From the NCBI GenBank assembly GCA_025667525.1, contig CM046875.1:287202140-287266139 (forward strand): DNA of 64,000 bases. The letters are read 5' to 3'. Made by a program: the position numbers and the translations under genes. Source of the stretch: Glebionis coronaria. Lineage: Eukaryota > Streptophyta > Magnoliopsida > Asterales > Asteraceae. The number at the start of each line of letters is the position of its first letter. The stretch's first letter is position 1. Below are positions 10,370 through 22,480 of this stretch, in pieces. The notes below the pieces were generated by a model that was not told the DNA's origin, made no database searches, and saw nothing but the letters and a program-made list of their open reading frames with translations.

Positions 10370-11515
10370 TCACATTTTGTAACAATAGAACAAATAAGGA
10401 TACTTTTCCTTAAAGAAATCCTCACGTTCCCACCTGAATTCCGGTCCACGTCTAGAATTCCATCGTACCTTCACAATGGGAATCCTACTATGCTTCAACC
10501 TCTTAACTTCTCGGTCCATAATCTCCATTGGTTCCTCCACAAAATGCAATTTGTCATCAAGTTGAATCTCATCCAAAGGAATCACCAATCCTTATCTGCC
10601 AAACACTTCTTCAGATTTGACACGTGAAACGTGTTATGAATGGCACGAAGCTCATTCGGCAAATCTAACTTGTAAGCAACCGGTCCAATTCGTTAAATGA
10701 TCTTGAATGGTCCAATATACCTTGGACTCAACTTTCCTCTCTTCCCAAAAAGAATCACACCTTTCCATGGCGATACCTTAAGCATAACGATGTCTCCAAC
10801 CTCGAATTCCACCAGTTTCCTCCTATTATCGGCGTAACTCTTCTGCCGGCTTCTTGCAGCAAGCAGTCAGTTCTTAATTTGCACAATCTTCTAAGTAGTC
10901 TCCAAAATCATCTCAGGTCCAGTCAAGTGATTCTCCCCTACTTCACTCCAACACACTGGAGACCTATATTTCCGCCCATACAATGCTTTAAATGGTGTGG
11001 CCTTAATACTCGCGTGATAACTGTTTTTATACGAGAATTACACTAAAGGCAAATGACATTCCAAACTTCCAAAAAAATCAATCACGCATGCCCGAAGCAT
11101 GTCTTCCGAGGTCTGAATAGTCCTCTCACTCTGGCAATCAGTCTCGGGATGATAAGCCGTAATCAAACTCAACTCAGTGGCCAACACACGCTGGAGAGAT
11201 CTCCAAAACTCAGAAGTAATCTGCTGTCGCTATCCGAAATAATCGACAAAGGCACCCTATCTCGGCAAACGATCTCCTTCACATACACACTGGTAAGCTT
11301 ATCCATACTATCCGTCTTCTTTATAGGAAAAAAGTGAGCAGATTTTGTCAATCTATCCACAACTACCCAAATCATATCATACTCACTAGGAGTTCTTGGT
11401 AAACCCGTTACGAAATCCATAGCAATCTTCTCCCACTTCCATTCTGGAATCTCAGGTTGCACCAATAACCCAAACGATCTTTTGTGTTCAGTATTAACTT
11501 TCGCACAAGTCAATT
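10370..11515 (-). pseudogene. Integrase core and C-terminal chromodomain (element B)
   Basis: Integrase inserts the cDNA; the chromodomain directs it to chromatin. The frame from about 11513 shows the catalytic core: WKWEKIAMDFVTGLP with the first Asp, WVVVDRLTKSAHF, and ISDSDSR with the second Asp. The region with the third residue (SERT, about 11100-11130) follows after damage. Further on there is a GPF-type motif (YIGPF). The end, 10370-10588, reads as a chromodomain: VEEPMEIMDREVKRLKHSRI, VKVRWNSR, EFRWERED. Several stops and frameshifts occur between 10590 and 11170. The chromodomain places B in the Tekay-like chromoviruses. Confidence 0.8.
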
Positions 11516-12358
11516 ACTTACTAACGTACCGAGCAATGTCTGCTTTCATATTCGGTCACCAATACACCTTCTTTATATCATGATACATCTTATCCGATCC
11601 AGGATGTATTGCATACTTCGTCTTATGAGACTCGTTCATAACCAAATCTCTCACTCCAGGTGATCCTTTCTCAGGTGGAAATAACGGTAAGCAAATTAGA
11701 TTCTCGAAGTACCTCAGTCCATCTGACTTTACCACAAAATGTGGATTCATCATTCTACCCAAATTCTCTGCCTTGACATTATCCCTCATCAACCCATTCG
11801 CTTGAGCCTTAAATATCATTCCAGTCAAATCGACACTCTCACTCATCACCAAATCTCTAACTCTAAGTGGCTTTTCTCTTTCCTTCCTACTAAGTACGTC
11901 AGCTACTATATTCGCCTTACCAGGATGGTAGCGAATCTCGCAGTCATAATCACTCAGTAACGCAACCCATCTCCGTTGCCTCATATTCAACTCATTTTGA
12001 TCCAAGATATGCTTCAAACTCTTGTGATTAGTGAACACCATACACTTGGTTCCATACAAGTAGTGTCTCCACAGCTTCAATGCAAAAACTACGACACCAA
12101 GTTATAAATCATGCGTTGTGTAGTTCTCCTAATGCTTCCTCATTTGCTTCGACGCGTAAGTAATCACCTTCTCACTCTGCATCAACACAACTCCATAACC
12201 ATTGTGAGACGCATCACAATAAACCATGAAATCTTCGATTCCTTTCGGCAATGACAAAATCGGAGCAGAACACAACTTGTCCTTAACCGTTTGAAAAGCG
12301 ACTTCTTCATCTAGTCATGCAACATACAAACTTAGGCGTATGAGTGGGGACCACAGGT
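11516..12358 (-). pseudogene. RNase H and integrase zinc-binding region (element B)
   Basis: RNase H removes the RNA strand during reverse transcription. From 12358 downwards the minus strand shows YCDASHNGYG (catalytic Asp) and KVITYASKQ, then [42 protein letters not shown] and VLSRK. Next comes the start of the integrase HHCC domain ([20 protein letters not shown]); its first Cys position is lost at a stop near 11515. The longest clean stretch is 11556-12080. Stops lie near 12105 and 12130. Confidence 0.8.
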
Positions 12359-13165
12359 CTAATTCTTCACAGTAAGCTTGGTCAAAGGCTTAACGATCAA
12401 CGAAATCCATTCGATAAACCTCCAATTGTAGCCAGCTAAACTAAGAAGTTTTTGAACTTCAGTTGGCGTCGTCGGTACCGACCAATCCTTAATTGCCTCA
12501 ATCTTGGCAGGATCTACACGAAGACCTTTGTTGTTAATCACATGCCCTAAAAATTGCACAGATTCCAACCATAATTCACACTTGGAGAACTTTGTGTATA
12601 ACTTCTCTCTCTTCAACAATTCCAAAATTGTTCTGAAATGCTTCTCATGCTCTTCCTTGCTCTTGGAATAAATAAGGATATCATCAATGAACATAATCAC
12701 ATACTTATCCAAATACTACTTGCACACACGGTTCATCAAATCCATAAATACAGCAGGCACATTCGTCAAACCAAACGGCATTACTTGAAACTCAAAATGC
12801 CCATACCTAGTACGGAAAGATGTTATAGAAGTATCTTCCTCTCTAACTCGCAGTTGGTGATAACCTAGTCTAAAATCGATCTTCGAGTACACACTTGATC
12901 CTTGCAACTGATCAAATAAGTCATCAATCCTCGGTAATGGATACCGATTCTTAACCAACAATTTGTTAAGCTCCCGATAGTCGATACACATCCTGAACGA
13001 TCCATCATTCTTCTTCACGAGGAGCATAGGCGCTCCCCAAGGCGACGAACTCGGTCTAATAAACCCCTTATCCATCAATCCCTTTAATTGATCGGATAAA
13101 TCCTTCAATTCTGACGATGCCAAACGATAAGGCGCACGAGAAATCAGTGCAACTCCAGGCACCAA
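12359..13165 (-). pseudogene. Reverse transcriptase (element B), one stop
   Basis: RNA-dependent DNA polymerase domain. The first part (13165-12716) contains [84 protein letters not shown] and FMDLMN. A stop at about 12716 separates it from [17 protein letters not shown], which carries the FxDD catalytic motif, then [17 protein letters not shown]. The order and residues are those of a chromovirus RT. It is otherwise nearly intact, so B is not extremely old. Confidence 0.88.
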
Positions 13166-13987
13166 ATCGATCCGAAATTCTACTTCACAAGATGGCGGTA
13201 GTCCCGGAAACTCTTCATGAAAAACTTAAGGATACTCTTTAATCACTGGCACATCTTCCAACTTCGTCTCTACATCACCATCATTAGTAATTTGAGCTAA
13301 AAATACATCACACCCTTCCTCCATGTACCTCATCATCTTCAAGCAAGATATTACTCTCAAACGAGAAGTGCATTTGTCACCCTTCACCGTCAACACCTAA
13401 CTCCTTAACGGAATCTGAACTAACCTCTCACCACAAACAATCACCGTACCATGCGAAACCAACCAATCCATCCTAATGATCATGTCAAACGATCCTAGCT
13501 CTATAGGCATCAAATCAATATAAAACACATAGTTCCCTAACTTCAAGGAACACCCTTTCGGTATAGAGTTAGTGTTAACAATCTTTCCATCGGCTAATTC
13601 TACATTATATTTAGTTGTTAACCTTACTGGTTCTCTATTGATAAGGCGTCTGAATTATACATCTACAAAGCTTCTATCTGATCCAGAATCAAACAATACG
13701 CTAGCATAACGAGCATAAAGTAAGAACGTATTGGTTACCACGTTCGGACCTTGAGGCTTGTCTACAGTCCCCACAACGTAAGCTGGAGCTGCAGTGTTTC
13801 CTCCTTGTTTATTCCCACCCGTTTGACAATTACCTTGTTTGTGTCCTCTCTCACCACAACCAAAGCAAACCATAACTCTAGTGGCATTTGCTCCGGTAGC
13901 CACACCTCTTGTCCGACACTCCACATCCTTATGTCTAGCCTTTCCACATTTGTTACAAGTAGGAGGACAGTTTCCCACATGATACAA
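13166..13987 (-). pseudogene. Gag zinc knuckles and protease (element B), degenerate
   Basis: Two CX2CX4HX4C zinc knuckles are visible, CNKCGKARHKDVEC and CFGCGERGHKQGNC, giving RNA binding by Gag. They are followed by a linker and the retropepsin active site LFDSGSDRSF near 13660. From 13650 to 13166 the rest of the protease and the tether to RT are recognisable in pieces (PIELGSFDMII, MDWLVSHGTV-like) but carry many stops. Confidence 0.75.
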
Positions 13988-14024
13988 ACTACATCAGCCA
14001 CACTTGGGATTGACCTTGTTTCCT

Positions 14025-14345
14025 CTAGGCACAGTGGCAACACGCATCATCTTGAAAAGTAGCAGCCACAAACTTCAGCTTGTTTGCCTCAGAACACCCA
14101 CTGATTTCAAATGTACTTTCTATTTTCTCCACCCAACGACAAATTTCCAACGCTCCTCCAGTACCACGAAACTGGGTAGGCCCGCATTTCATAAAACTGG
14201 CATAAGAACACTCTCTAGGAGCTTGTGGTCCACTAGCATTTTTAGCTTGTCCAAGTGCTCTTGTGGCACGATCTGCGTCAAGCACATTAGCGATCGCTTC
14301 TTCAATCATAGTATTCACACGAGCAACTGTCTACTTTGGAGGCAT
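14025..14345 (-). pseudogene. gag: gag N-terminal part (element B), internally deleted
   Basis: The minus strand starts with ATG at 14345 (MPPK, then a TAG) and continues NTMIEEAIANVLDADRATRA, ECSYASFMKCGPTQFRGTGG, ALEICRWVEKIESTFEISGC and NKLKFVAATFQDDAC. This is the beginning of the chromovirus capsid region. The rest of the capsid domain is missing: within about 40 bases the sequence jumps to the first zinc knuckle. A large in-element deletion is the simplest reading. Confidence 0.7.
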
Positions 14346-14739
14346 ATTGAAGGAACTAGTCAAGTAATGATTCACTGATGACAAAAAATGCCTCCCTAAC
14401 TCCTTCCCCTTTCATCACAAAAGAAAGAAACATGGTAAGTATACACATCAAGATCGAGAAGTATTCTTTTATCAATACATAATATAAATACAACAAGCAC
14501 AATCAACAAAGGCTACAAGTATTCATCAACCAAATCACAAAAGAGCTAATAAAGACATGTCATAGATCATGAAAGGTAAATGTAGATTGCATTGATAAAT
14601 CAACAAAATTGTGACAAGTCATGTCACTACAATCATCCACCATGTAACCCAAAAGATATTAAGGTTCATCACAATACCATAGTACAAAAGTCTAAATAAG
14701 TTCAATTACAACGAGGGAAATAAAATGAAACACTAAGAA
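14346..14739. other. Spacer between extra ORF and gag (element B)
   Basis: AT-rich sequence with no ORF or RNA gene that I can support. It contains stops in all frames. Confidence 0.5.
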
Positions 14740-15788
14740 CTAATCACGAGGTGATCCACATGACTTCTTGGATGGCGGCTCGTCTTCATCATCACTATCC
14801 TCCTCAGGCTCTTCATGACTCTCATCAATTTTCCTCTTGCCTTTGGAAGTACACTCCTCTTCCACTTTCCCTTTGCCTTTCGATGTCGATCCTTCACCTG
14901 ATGGAAACTTGTTCTTGGCAAAATACAACTTGTCTTCAAAAGTGATATACTCGCCCACCTCTGGTGGTTGAATCATAAAATGCGTGTCCGCATACTTAGG
15001 ATCACTCCTGAATTTCCATGCGTCCATCAAGAAAGGTCTTACACGTGCTTCCCAACTTCGTAGACGATCATACCTAATACGATCTTCCTTGATCTCCTCA
15101 AACTCAGCACACAATTTCCCCACTATCACCTTCAAATTTTCCAACTCCACCCTTTCACGATCCCTTTCACGATCAATTCTCATCACACCAGATATAAACC
15201 TCTGAAATGCTCTTTCATTCTCCTCAAATCGTCTAATCACCCTTGTTTCCACCACATACCTTTACATCAATCTATCAAACTTTCTCATGAAATGAAAAGT
15301 GTTATCATAGTTTCTTGGCCTGAGAAAATAAACCCTAGCAATGTTCTCATGAAGAGAACGTGCACTGGCTGCAGCACTGGATTCTATAGGAAAGTCATCA
15401 CTAGTACGAGTGACTCTTAGTAAACCATTCAAGTAAGCTTCACATGTGGGCATGGTAGAACGAACATGCGCTGATCGTAAAGACCAGTCGGTGGAACCTC
15501 GGGTCCCCTTGGTGATCTATTAGGTTGCACCACATCAGGCTCAGTCTGACCGACAGCATTTGCAGGAATTCCATCATCCAAAGAATTCTCCTCCTCGGAT
15601 TCCTAATCGCTATCGTCACTCCTACTAAAATTGTCAACATCACTGTCATCGCCATTCCTCACAGCCTCGTTCACTTCTCCTTCCGGTTCTATCCAACCAT
15701 TGTCACCTTGCGGGTTTGGGGCATTAGGTCCTCCCTCAACTCCCACAATGTACTCGTCTCTATTTTAATTCGGTGGTACTTCGGCCAT
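14740..15788 (-). pseudogene. Extra 5' ORF upstream of gag (element B), unknown function
   Basis: The minus strand from ATG 15788 begins MAEVPPN and then an acidic stretch (DSDVDNFSRSDDSD, ESEEENSLDDG). A frameshift near 15450 leads to MPTCEAYLNGLLRVTR, SARSLHENIARVYFLRPRNY and FHFMRKFDRLM. After one stop (15262-15264) come VIRRFEENERAFQRFISGVM, a charged coiled-coil-like helix (RERDRERVELENLKVIVGKL), YITFEDKLYFAKNKFPSG and a Lys/Glu-rich tail ending at 14740. It lies between primer site and gag, where Tekay elements normally have only a leader. It could be an acquired or lineage-specific accessory gene. Product unknown. Confidence 0.5.
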
Positions 15789-16155
15789 TTCTGAAAATAC
15801 ATAAAGTTCGAGGGTATATAAGGTCATTATTCAAAAATTATATATACATGCATGCACATGCAATGCAAATGTAGTATGTATGCCAATATGATAGCCATGC
15901 AAATGCAATGCAAAAATTACGATGTCAAGTACTCAACCTACATTCACAATATCTCAATATAATACCATAGTATTTACTTAATAAATATTCGGGAAATCAT
16001 TTCAATTTCAAGGGATACATCTAGTTATAAAATAATGCTAAAAGACATCTTACCGGAGCCATGCGGAATAGTTGCGTGCTTTTGGAAAAACATTTACGAC
16101 ATCAAAGTTATAGTTTAGGACTTTTTCAAAATCGACCTACTTCTCTATAACTTGT
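15789..16155 (-). other. Leader between primer site and extra ORF (element B)
   Basis: No ORF. It contains ATGCA-rich runs (about 15840-15910). Nothing else is recognised. Confidence 0.5.
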
Positions 16156-16168
16156 GGCTCTGATACCA
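16156..16168 (-). promoter_or_regulatory. Primer-binding site, element B (initiator tRNA-Met)
   Basis: The minus strand reads TGGTATCAGAGCC, complementary to the 3' end of plant initiator tRNA-Met, the usual primer of Tekay chromoviruses. It lies a few bases from the LTR end. Confidence 0.9.
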
Positions 16169-16173
16169 ATCTC

Positions 16174-18929
16174 TAACACCCTCAAATTTACCACGCAGCG
16201 AAATACCATATTTGGGTGCTAGGCAAAGAATCATCACACAAGCCATATCAAACGACTCAAAAGAGACGTTTCAAATTGAATAAGATTTAAATAATAAAGC
16301 TACAACATTTCTAAATGTTTCCAAGCCAAAAGTTTTAACAGAGTGGCGTCTTAGTCCCCAAAGATCATAACCACGTAAACCATTTTGTTCAACAACACAT
16401 AATAAAACATAAATTGTTTATAAGACAAGGGAGGAAATTCCATTTAGACTGCCCAAAAGCCACAACAACATTCATTTGCATGCTCCGCCACACTCAGCCT
16501 CGATTACCTGAAACACATACTTAAAATCGTCAACAAATAATGTTGAGCGAAATCTATAGGTTTATAAATCACAATTTGAACATAAGTATAAAATCATTCA
16601 CGATTATTCAATAGAATGTTGATCATATAAACTATTATTCAGGTAGTTCTCGTTATAGGAAAAGATAATTAATTATGTTTAAGCTCATGACACCGACCCC
16701 ATAAACTAATCACCTGCCTCAATTTGCCGGTGTGATTTAAGTAAAACCATTGCACCTCTTAGGTATTCGTTGCAAATTATACCTTTTTCTTAACACAAGT
16801 TATCCATTCATAGAGGGTACTCAACGTACTAGCTCCCGTCTCGGATAGGGTCTTCAACCCAATAGATCTATCAATTGTTCGAGTGGCTATTTCCAACCCA
16901 CACAAGGATTAGACAATAGTTAACGGTTCATAAATTTAGGGTCTTTTAGCAACTAGGTACGTAACATAATTTTAGGCATCATTCGGGTCCAAATAATCAT
17001 TCACGACTCATGTTTCTTTTTATTTAAATAGCATGTATCCCCCTCGCGGGTAAAATCATTTAAAACAATAGAAAGCGAGGATATAAACTCACCTTATGTA
17101 GTAGTAGTAGCAACGACAATCACCGACGATGAGGATGCCCGGAAAAATCAAAGACAACACCTAACGAACAAAACGCGAAATGAATCTATATATTCAAGTA
17201 CCGACTTATACTTAATATAAATAACTAAGTTTATACAAAACTTCATCAAACTCACGCCAAAAATACACACACGTGATATTTACTAATCATTCACATGTTT
17301 CTATCTTATTAGAACTAATACTTTTAAAACAATTCTGCTGGTACATACCAAATGTACGGACTGAATTCGCATACTTAAACACCACAAATTTTTATGAAAC
17401 TCACTGGAGGTCTTACTTACATCATGTAGATCAAAAAATTTTATAAACAGATTCTACTTCCAAGTCACGCTGCACAACATATTTCCAAACTTGAAAACCC
17501 GGACATATTTGTACCCTTGCATTGTAAAACCATTTTGACTCACTTAACCAATACTATTTGTAAATCCGACTCCTAATTTTGAAAATAGACTCGAGACTCC
17601 AGGTTTAGAGCATAAGAACAACCCTCAAAGATTTTTAAAAATCCAACTATAGTCCCCGAGATTTGACCTAATATGGAACACAAATTCGGATTGTGTCGAT
17701 ACTCGCCTCCTGGTACACGAAAAATTTAACTAGTGTAACTTCTACCTCGTTTTGAGTTAGAAGGTATATCTTATACCAAATTGAAGCTTGAGAGAAGCTC
17801 TACAACTGTATCCTATAGTCGCAACCTTTTCTTAGGCTTAAGACCACGAAAAATCCCTTAAATAATCTGGTCTAAAATACTACTTTAAAAATCATACTAA
17901 ATCATCTTTTCAATCGTTTTTGTCAACACCTAAACCCATAATAACACTAATAAAATACCATAACCCATTCCTAACACACTTAGTCAGTTGTATGAATAAT
18001 CATTAAGAAAACCCATTTCATAAATCATACTTGCAATATGATTAATTATTCTTAAAATGATGTTAACATATACATAAACATATACCCACAAGTAATTAAA
18101 ATCAAAATCAACAAAACCAAACAAACACCCCCTTGTCGTGGGGTTTATTGAACCAAAACACCCAAAAAAATAATTTCAAGGTTGTTCAAATGGTTTCCCT
18201 TGTTTATAAACAAAAGATTCAAACATACAATTAACAAAACTAGATCAAATCCCACTTAATTATGAAAATATTTTGTGAAAATTATTTGGATGCATGTTTG
18301 TTTTTTATAGATTAAATCACTTACAATGGTAAATAAAAGATGAGACTTCAATGGTTTTTCTAAAAATCAAGTTTTTGTGCTGGTGGTGGTGGTTGTGTGG
18401 TGGTGGGTGGCCGGCTGTAAACAAGAAAGGGAGAGAGAGATGAGACAAAATCTTCAAATGAAAAATGAGAGTGTTTTTGTGTGTATTTCTTTTATACTAA
18501 GGCGGGGTAAAAAGTGAGAAGTTTAGCTTTCTTTTGGCCTTTGTGGTAAAAGTAAAAATAAAGAGCGGGATTTAGGCTAATACTCGGTTTTTGAAAATTT
18601 GCGGGAGTCGGGGTTCGTCCCGACTACCTAAAAATACATTCTAAAGGTTTAAACGCACACAAAATGAAGGGAAATGGTTCCGACTCGACTTAACACATAA
18701 ATAAAGTAAAAAATTCGAAAATTTAAAATATCGATCAATCGATAATAATAGATAAAAAAAGGTTTTGGGCTTCCGTCGGTATCATAGTCGCTATCAGTTC
18801 TTCTAATTCGTCAAACATAAAATACATGATCTCAAACATTGGTTTCAACTCAAACCGTCAAACATATTACTAACAAAATTACTTAAAAATTTCAAAAATA
18901 TACGTAAACCTCTGGTTCTGGGTATCACA
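16174..18929 (-). repeat. Element B 5' LTR (complete)
   Basis: About 2.76 kb. The 18929 end begins TGTGATACCC on the minus strand; the other end lies at about 16174 next to the primer site. Positions 17840-18929 are repeated at 9234-10319. A minus-strand TATA-like sequence, TATAAAAGAAA, is at 18486-18496. No gene is present. The size fits Tekay-type elements. Confidence 0.8.
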
Positions 18930-19658
18930 CGAACCGAGTAAAAGGTGAGTCAAAAATTTTCTCAAGACAAATAGATCTCATTCCCTCTAACTTTGCAAGT
19001 AGTGTAACTCGAGGACCTTTGATAGTTGAGGTATACATGGGGGCCACGTCCTCCACCACATGTGTATTGATGAAAGATCTTAATCTGCAATCCACTATGA
19101 GCACGGCTTCACACGACTACGACCAGAGGTCAAAAGCCAGTTGATGCCGGCTACGTCACCGCTCACATGTTTCAGTGGAGAGGTGATATGGCCACTCGGC
19201 CAGTTACGGTTGTTGGTGATAGTCTGAGACACTAAGAATTCTACTACAACCTGGATGAACTTTATGGTGATACGCTCACCATCGCCATAAAATGACATCA
19301 TCGGGCGACTAGGTATACTGGCAATACGATCTGAACCATCCACAGCTCATGGAATGCTTAAATTCCATGTGGAAAGAGGTATTGTCACGATTTACAGTAT
19401 TGGGATACTACCGAAAGAAGGATACATCGTAGCAAAACAATCAGCACCCAAGCCGCGATACGTACATCGGCACAACCACCCAATCTAAAAGTGAAAATTC
19501 ACCAAGACTTCCCAAAGCAAGAAGTTATGATTCAAGGAACATTATATACCAAAAGGTTAGGAAGCTTGGCGCACTCCCTAAAGCAGAACCACGACATCTT
19601 TGCATGGAGATCGAGGGTATGACCAGAGTACCTCGATTAATTACGAAACACAACATCT
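18930..19658 (+). pseudogene. Tat-type gag-pol fragment (protease to pre-RT)
   Basis: In pieces of the plus frames one reads FSQDKQIDLIPSNF, RGPLIVEVYMG, then SPLTCFSGE-like and WPLGQ-like stretches, IIGRLGI, STAHGMLKFHVERGIVTIYS, and near the end HDIFAWRSRGM. The order matches the protease and the segment just before RT in Tat-lineage polyproteins. Stops and frameshifts are frequent. Both ends are cut, by element B at 18930 and element F at about 19660. It is the oldest layer of this window. Confidence 0.5.
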
Positions 19659-19659
19659 G

Positions 19660-21030
19660 TTGGGAATTATTTGTATTTGTACTGAATTAATGCTTGTCTA
19701 ATATCTGAATTTTAATGTTCTTTGAATTGGTCTAATTGAATTGACAACGGTTAAACGTGTGACTCAATTGTTCTTGGTAAAAAGAAAAAATCGTTGATTA
19801 TCTAGTTTAAACTAAAAATGAATTAAGAAAAAATGACAAATTTAAAGGACTTAAACAAATTTAAAGACTTAATTAAAAGTAATTTTAAAAATTAAATAAG
19901 ACAAAACAATTAAAAAAAAGATTAATAAAAATGGTGGGAAAAATAAAACTTCGAAAACAATTCGGAAAACAAGTAAAAACATAAGTCGGAATAAACACAA
20001 AATGACCTTAATTCGGAATCCATGTCCTAGACCTAATTCGGTATGAATTTACAACATAATCGGGAATCCATTTTTGGTGTACAATTCGGAATCCACAATG
20101 CATGTAATCCGAAATAATACCCTAGAACCTAATTCAGAATCTGCTAGTATACTCTAATCCGGAATCTGGAATATGCAAGTAATTCGGAATGAATTCCGAA
20201 TAGGAATTCGGAATACATTACACAAGTACAATTCGGAATCCTAACCCTTCATGTAATCTGGAACCCTAAAACTTGAACTAATCGGGTATGTTTAGTACAA
20301 ATCTAATTCGGAATACTCCTTGTGGCTTAATTCGGAATAGTGTTTTAAAGACCTAATTCGGGGAAGACATAGAATGCATACTAATTCGGAAAAGATCATA
20401 TCAAAAGCTAATTCGGGTAAAAAGGGTTTAGAAAGTCGGAATAATGAAAATTAAGCTAAAACCAAATAAGCACTTAACCAAAACTTAAACCAAACTAGTT
20501 TTAGAAAAAAACTAAATAAGCCACAAATAAAAAACTCTAAAGACACCAAATAATCAAAATTAATAAAATCAACTTTTAAAAGTATTAAACTATCAAATCC
20601 ACTTAATTAAAAATAAGCTAACACACAATAAGCAATAAGCACAATAAGCTAAAACATCAAACACATCAAATCAATAAGAACAATCAAATAAGCAAATCAA
20701 CCAAACAAACAACAAGATCAAACATTACATGATTAACCAAATTAACCACAAGATTAAGATAAAGAAAGGAAGAATGAGAAATATTTAATAAGCTTGAATT
20801 AATGATGAAGATTAAATATTCAAAAGTACAAGATTAAAGATGAAAGATTAAGTAAACTTGAAAGAAAAGCTTAAGAACAAGAAATAAATCTAGAGATAGA
20901 AAGTAATGAATCTACTCCTAATTACCTTACAAAAATTAAACTAAAATCTAATACTTCATATTGAAGGATTAAGAGACTATTTATAGGAGGAGGGGAAGGG
21001 TGTTGTTCTTTTCTTCTCTCACTTTTTATT
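19660..21030 (-). repeat. Element F 3' LTR, distal part
   Basis: The minus strand continues the LTR that starts at 59524. It has a TATA box, CTATAAATAG, at 20977-20986. There is a motif block (20025-20430) with many AATTCGGAAT-like copies, equivalent to the motif blocks of A and E. The end region (about 19690-19780) aligns with the LTR ends of A and E (ACCAAGAACAA, TTTAACCGTTGTCAATTC). The exact end, between 19660 and 19692, is uncertain. No gene is present. Confidence 0.7.
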
Positions 21031-21480
21031 TGATAACGCTCAAATCCAACATATTTTCTTGAGCATTATCCGTATATTTTGCATGGTTTATGGTTATACT
21101 AACGGGCTATTTATCTCAAATATGTGTGAAGTTGTGTTTTGTGTTGTTAGTTAGCCAAGAACAAGAAAAGTGAAGAAAAGAAAGAATAATTGACGATTCA
21201 TGCATATACGAAGGAATCCTGACTAGCTACAAGCCTTTGAAGATCAATTTCGGGTGCAAGAACAATTGTTTTCAAGAAGTGTACAAGTCACTCAGCATGG
21301 AAGTTTCCACTGGCGGAATACAAGTTGCCACCATCAAAACACATCCAACTTGACACCATCACATTGAAGCTGATTTTCCTTTAACCTAGTTGAAGATGCC
21401 TCCATCATAGCTCAAGTTTCCTCCAACATGAGTGAAGTTGCCACCAACATTTGTATAGACAAATTTGTGTCCGCACTCAT
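21031..21480 (+). repeat. Element D 5' LTR, first part
   Basis: It starts TGATAACGCTCAA and matches 57391-57840. The start folds as GATAACGCTCAA (21032-21043) against TTGAGCATTATC (21059-21070). From 21296 to 21466 a motif like AAGTTGCCACCATCA occurs about six times with changes. It is cut by element E, leaving CTCAT (21476-21480) as the target duplication. Confidence 0.85.
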
Positions 21481-21942
21481 TGATAGGTGTGTAAACACCC
21501 ATCCTTTTTACCACTTAATTACAATAATAACCGGGCCAAAACGTGTATTTTATGTCATTTATGTCAGAATTATGCGTGGTTTGTGTTTTTGTTGTGATTT
21601 AGGACGAAAAGGTGAAAAGTGGAGAAAACACGGGCATTCACGTGTTTTTATTGAAGAAAAAGATGAAAGACGAGGTCGAAAGATCAAGAGTACGAAAAGA
21701 ACGGAAGTCCAAGACCAATTCTGAAGATTTATCGAAGAAAAAGTCAAAAGACGGAAGTTTACTTAAAGCCGAAGAACTCAAGTCTAATTTATTGAAGAAT
21801 TACAAGACGAGTTCAAAGAAATACCGAGCCAAAAGTCATTAAAGTCCAAGATTTGAGAAGATTAAAAGGCTTAAGGACTAATGGTGCAATTAAGAGAAAG
21901 AAGAAAGAGGGAGGAAGCTTCCTAAGCTCCTCCCTAATCTCC

Positions 21943-21952
21943 CTATATATAG
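21943..21952 (+). promoter_or_regulatory. TATA box, element E 5' LTR
   Basis: CTATATATAG follows a short purine/pyrimidine-rich stretch. The same sequence is at 50224-50233 in the 3' LTR, and the position matches the TATA boxes of A and F. Confidence 0.65.
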
Positions 21953-22480
21953 ATTAGGTAGTTGTCATTTCATAGTTGTTGGTGGCTTGACAACCCACTC
22001 TTCCACCATTTTCATTTCCCTGCACTTTTATTTCTTGCACCTTAATTTCATGTAATGCACCTTTAAATTCCTTTCAATTCCAAGTAAGTTTACCTTTTGA
22101 TTGTTGTTAATCTTCATCTTTTATTGTTAATCTCCTTCTACCTTTCTTGTTTGATTTATTCTTTATTTTCATTGTTCATGTTCTTGAGTTTTTATGGTTT
22201 TGATCAAGTGGGTTTTGATTGATTTGGCTTTATTTGTTAGTTTTGATGATTTGTTTTGATTTATTATTGTTAGTAGATCATTTGTGGTTGTTTTGGATTA
22301 ATCTTTTGGTGAGTTTTGGTTAGATTTGATTAAATTCGTGTTTGGTTTTCATCCTACTGTTCTGCGTGTTCTTTACTTTTTTCCCAGATATTCCGGATCA
22401 ATGCCCTTTCATTTTTATTCCAGACCAACTGCTTTATTTGTGCTTCATTCGGAATAATAATTTATTCCGGATCAAGGTCT

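Larger units (their letters stand above)
9234..18929 (-). mobile_element. Element B: decayed Tekay/Del-type chromovirus
   Basis: It is a minus-strand Ty3/gypsy element with initiator-Met primer site, an extra 5' ORF, gag, protease, RT, RNase H, integrase and chromodomain, then a polypurine tract. The LTR starts TGTGATACCC on the minus strand (18929 and 10319). All ORFs are broken by stops. The right LTR is complete (about 2.76 kb); the left one is cut at 9234 by element A and its remainder lies outside the window. It is inserted into the Tat-type fragment that begins at 18930. Confidence 0.85.

Noticed and set aside
19095..19343. Minus-strand frame in the Tat-type fragment
   Set aside because: Plus-strand pieces match protease-region motifs of Tat elements; the minus frame matches nothing.
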